In this document: in pieces, positions 62,831 to 64,000 of the stretch
How the letters are laid out: every line of letters begins with the position of its first letter
How positions within the stretch are numbered: the first letter of the stretch is position 1
Assembly (NCBI RefSeq): GCF_033659955.1
Contig: NZ_JARUJP010000010.1
Coordinates: forward strand, 1 to 64,000
Reading direction: 5' to 3'
From: Clostridium_AM tanneri
GTDB lineage: Bacteria > Bacillota > Clostridia > Clostridiales > Clostridiaceae
Length of the DNA stretch: 64,000 nucleotides
Program-made: the position numbers and the translations under genes
Notes under the pieces: generated by a model
The model's input: only the letters and a program-made list of their open reading frames with translations
Databases searched by the model: none
What the model was told of the DNA's origin: nothing

Positions 62831-63114
62831 CTATGTATCTCGTGCACCCACTATCGACAATTACCCTACCCACGTTACTAATCTAGTTAGCTCAAACCAG
62901 GTTTATCCACGGCACTCAGAAGTGATCACTTACCGCTGCTTCCTTCCGGATCTGACGGATTTCATGAGCTTCTGCTGCATGGGACCCAATTCTCAATACC
63001 ACTTTGATTAGGCAGACTAGGCAAAGTAAAGCCTATAGTGGGAATTCAATCCTGCTGTAGCGGATTGCAGGTTACAGGGCACCGCTGGCTCCCCATCTAG
63101 CACGAATTTTATCT
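62831..63114 (-). ncRNA. ffs: SRP RNA (large Gram-positive type), copy 2
   Basis: Nearly the same as the 16.5 kb copy over the Alu end (CGTGCTAGATGGGGAGCC...) and the S-domain tip (ATCCGGAAGGAAGCAGC, where one base differs). The promoter (TTGAAT, 17 bases, TATTAT) is also kept. The helix after GAATTCCCACT differs in sequence but keeps pairing (TAGGC/GCCTA in place of TTAGA/TCTAA). Both copies are therefore probably functional. Confidence 0.93.
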
Positions 63115-63310
63115 TTAATTAAGTTATTTCCTTGCTGCTAGACTATAATAACATAATTAAAGTTCTCATTCAAGGGATATATTCATGGTAATTTAATCCT
63201 AAAATTAGCGATTTACCCAATTGAAATGTATTATAGATCATTAATGCTATATTTGTTTACAAATAAAATATTATGCAAACTAAAAATAAAGTAAACCAAA
63301 TAAAAACATT

Positions 63311-63338
63311 GACGTTATCGACAAATTTTGATAATGTC
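63311..63338 (+). promoter_or_regulatory. Inverted repeat in satP promoter
   Basis: GACGTTATC and GATAATGTC (one mismatch) surround a 10-base spacer next to a TTGACG -35-like box, 30 bases upstream of the satP start. It may be an operator. Confidence 0.4.
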
Positions 63339-63367
63339 TTATAGTAATTATTTTTAGGAGGATTTAT

Positions 63368-63985
63368 ATGAATACTAATCAAACACAAAATGTTAAGATC
63401 GCTAATTGTGATCCATCAGCTTTAGGATTATTTGGACTAGCTATGGTAACATTTGTAGCATCATCTCAAAAACTTGGACTTACAGAAGGAGTTTCTTTTG
63501 TCATTCCGTGGGCAATATTTCTAGGAGGATTTGCTCAGTTATTTGCCTGCATAAATGATTCTAAAAGACAAAATACTTTTGGAACAACTGCCTTTGGTGC
63601 TTATGCATTTTTCTGGTTTGCAGTAGCAGCTTCATGGATGATTAAGGCAGGAGTATTTGGACAGGGGCTTGTAGCATCAATAGACACTAAGCAGCTTGGA
63701 TTTGCATTTTTAGGGTATTTAATATTCACTATTTTCATGACTATAGGTGCTGCGGAAACAAATAAGTCATTATTTATAATATTTTTCCTTATAAACTTCT
63801 TATTTCTAGGTTTAACTCTTGATTCCTTTGGAGTGATGGGGGAATTCCCACATAAGATGGCAGCAATTGCAGAATTTTTAATATCTATGGCTTCTTTTTA
63901 TGGGGCAGCTGCATCTGTGTTAAATCCTCACTTTGGAAGAGTATTTTTACCTATAGGAAAGCCTTTTGGTATATTTAAAAAATAA
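63368..63985 (+). CDS. satP: Acetate uptake transporter, SatP/YaaH family
   Basis: A 205-residue protein with six hydrophobic helices. The N-terminal ANCDPSALGLFGLAMVTF (the NPAPLGL-like motif), GGFAQLFACI and TFGTTAFGAYAFFWF identify the GPR1/FUN34/YaaH (AceTr) family of acetate/succinate uptake channels. RBS TTTAGGAGGATT precedes the ATG. In a fermenting clostridium it would move acetate or succinate across the membrane. The gene ends near the right edge. Confidence 0.92.
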   Translation: MNTNQTQNVKIANCDPSALGLFGLAMVTFVASSQKLGLTEGVSFVIPWAIFLGGFAQLFACINDSKRQNTFGTTAFGAYAFFWFAVAASWMIKAGVFGQGLVASIDTKQLGFAFLGYLIFTIFMTIGAAETNKSLFIIFFLINFLFLGLTLDSFGVMGEFPHKMAAIAEFLISMASFYGAAASVLNPHFGRVFLPIGKPFGIFKK

Positions 63986-64000
63986 TAAATTTAAAAAGCC

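Noticed and set aside
62805..63011. Plus-strand open frame over the second SRP RNA locus
   Set aside because: It lies antisense to the SRP RNA; its codons follow RNA conservation and it has no RBS.
1..64000. CRISPR arrays, tRNA and rRNA genes
   Set aside because: No regularly spaced direct repeats, cloverleaf sequences or rRNA signatures were found on either strand by reading.

Overview
The window is low-GC, AT-rich DNA with strong purine-rich ribosome binding sites, Gram-positive promoters, an H-type spore SASP gene, large Alu-type SRP RNAs, CWB2 cell-wall proteins and clostridial DUF families. It fits a spore-forming Clostridium (sensu lato) chromosome segment. Species cannot be fixed from the sequence alone. 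A clade II catalase suggests some oxygen exposure.

Left arm (1-19.8 kb), accessory: the tail of an IS66 element abuts a frameshifted remnant of a DUF1524 (GmrSD/SspE-like) nuclease. A complete minus-strand DNA phosphorothioation operon follows (dndB-C-D-E-A). A caspase-like peptidase gene diverges from dndB. The dndB-caspase intergenic region holds four copies of a TTACGYRCGTAA palindrome, two per promoter. In both promoters one copy lies between -35 and -10 and the second lies just past the transcription start, so the protease is probably part of the dnd regulon. Next come a DUF1659/DUF2922/YvrJ trio, an XRE regulator divergent from phage-like genes (ArpU-like, sigma-70-like, DnaD-like, DnaC-like), degraded or small genes (WYL fragment, Uma2 nuclease, GNAT), a minus-strand RNA locus (SRP RNA plus a 6S-like RNA), a DUF166 gene and a NERD-helicase.

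Middle (19.8-36.2 kb): an N-terminally short gamma-carbonic anhydrase; a 5-oxoproline operon (pxpA, DUF969, DUF979, pxpB, pxpC); sspH; a TetR regulator facing an FtsH protease; a LysM protein; then a block resembling antibiotic resistance. That block has a TetR-controlled rifamycin phosphotransferase-like enzyme and MFS pump, an RlmA-type 23S rRNA methyltransferase behind a leader peptide with an Arg-Phe-Arg motif and a terminator, and a nucleotidyltransferase.

Right arm (36.2-64 kb): a YjgB-like lipoprotein, a secreted PTP-phytase/GxGYxYP fusion, two soluble chemoreceptor-like proteins, catalase, an aldose dehydrogenase, a CGGC protein, RarD, a divergent pair of CWB2 surface proteins (one with a propeller, one with leucine-rich repeats), and a methylthioribose uptake and salvage locus (class II aldolase, ABC transporter, mtnK, mtnA) that matches a DHAP shunt. 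It ends with an alpha/beta hydrolase, an M50 protease, an FG-GAP-like protein, a second SRP RNA gene and an acetate transporter. Six copies of one sequence-conserved terminator-like palindrome (core AAGCCAATGCTTA) are scattered from 16 to 63 kb at gene 3' ends. No tRNA, rRNA or CRISPR array was seen.
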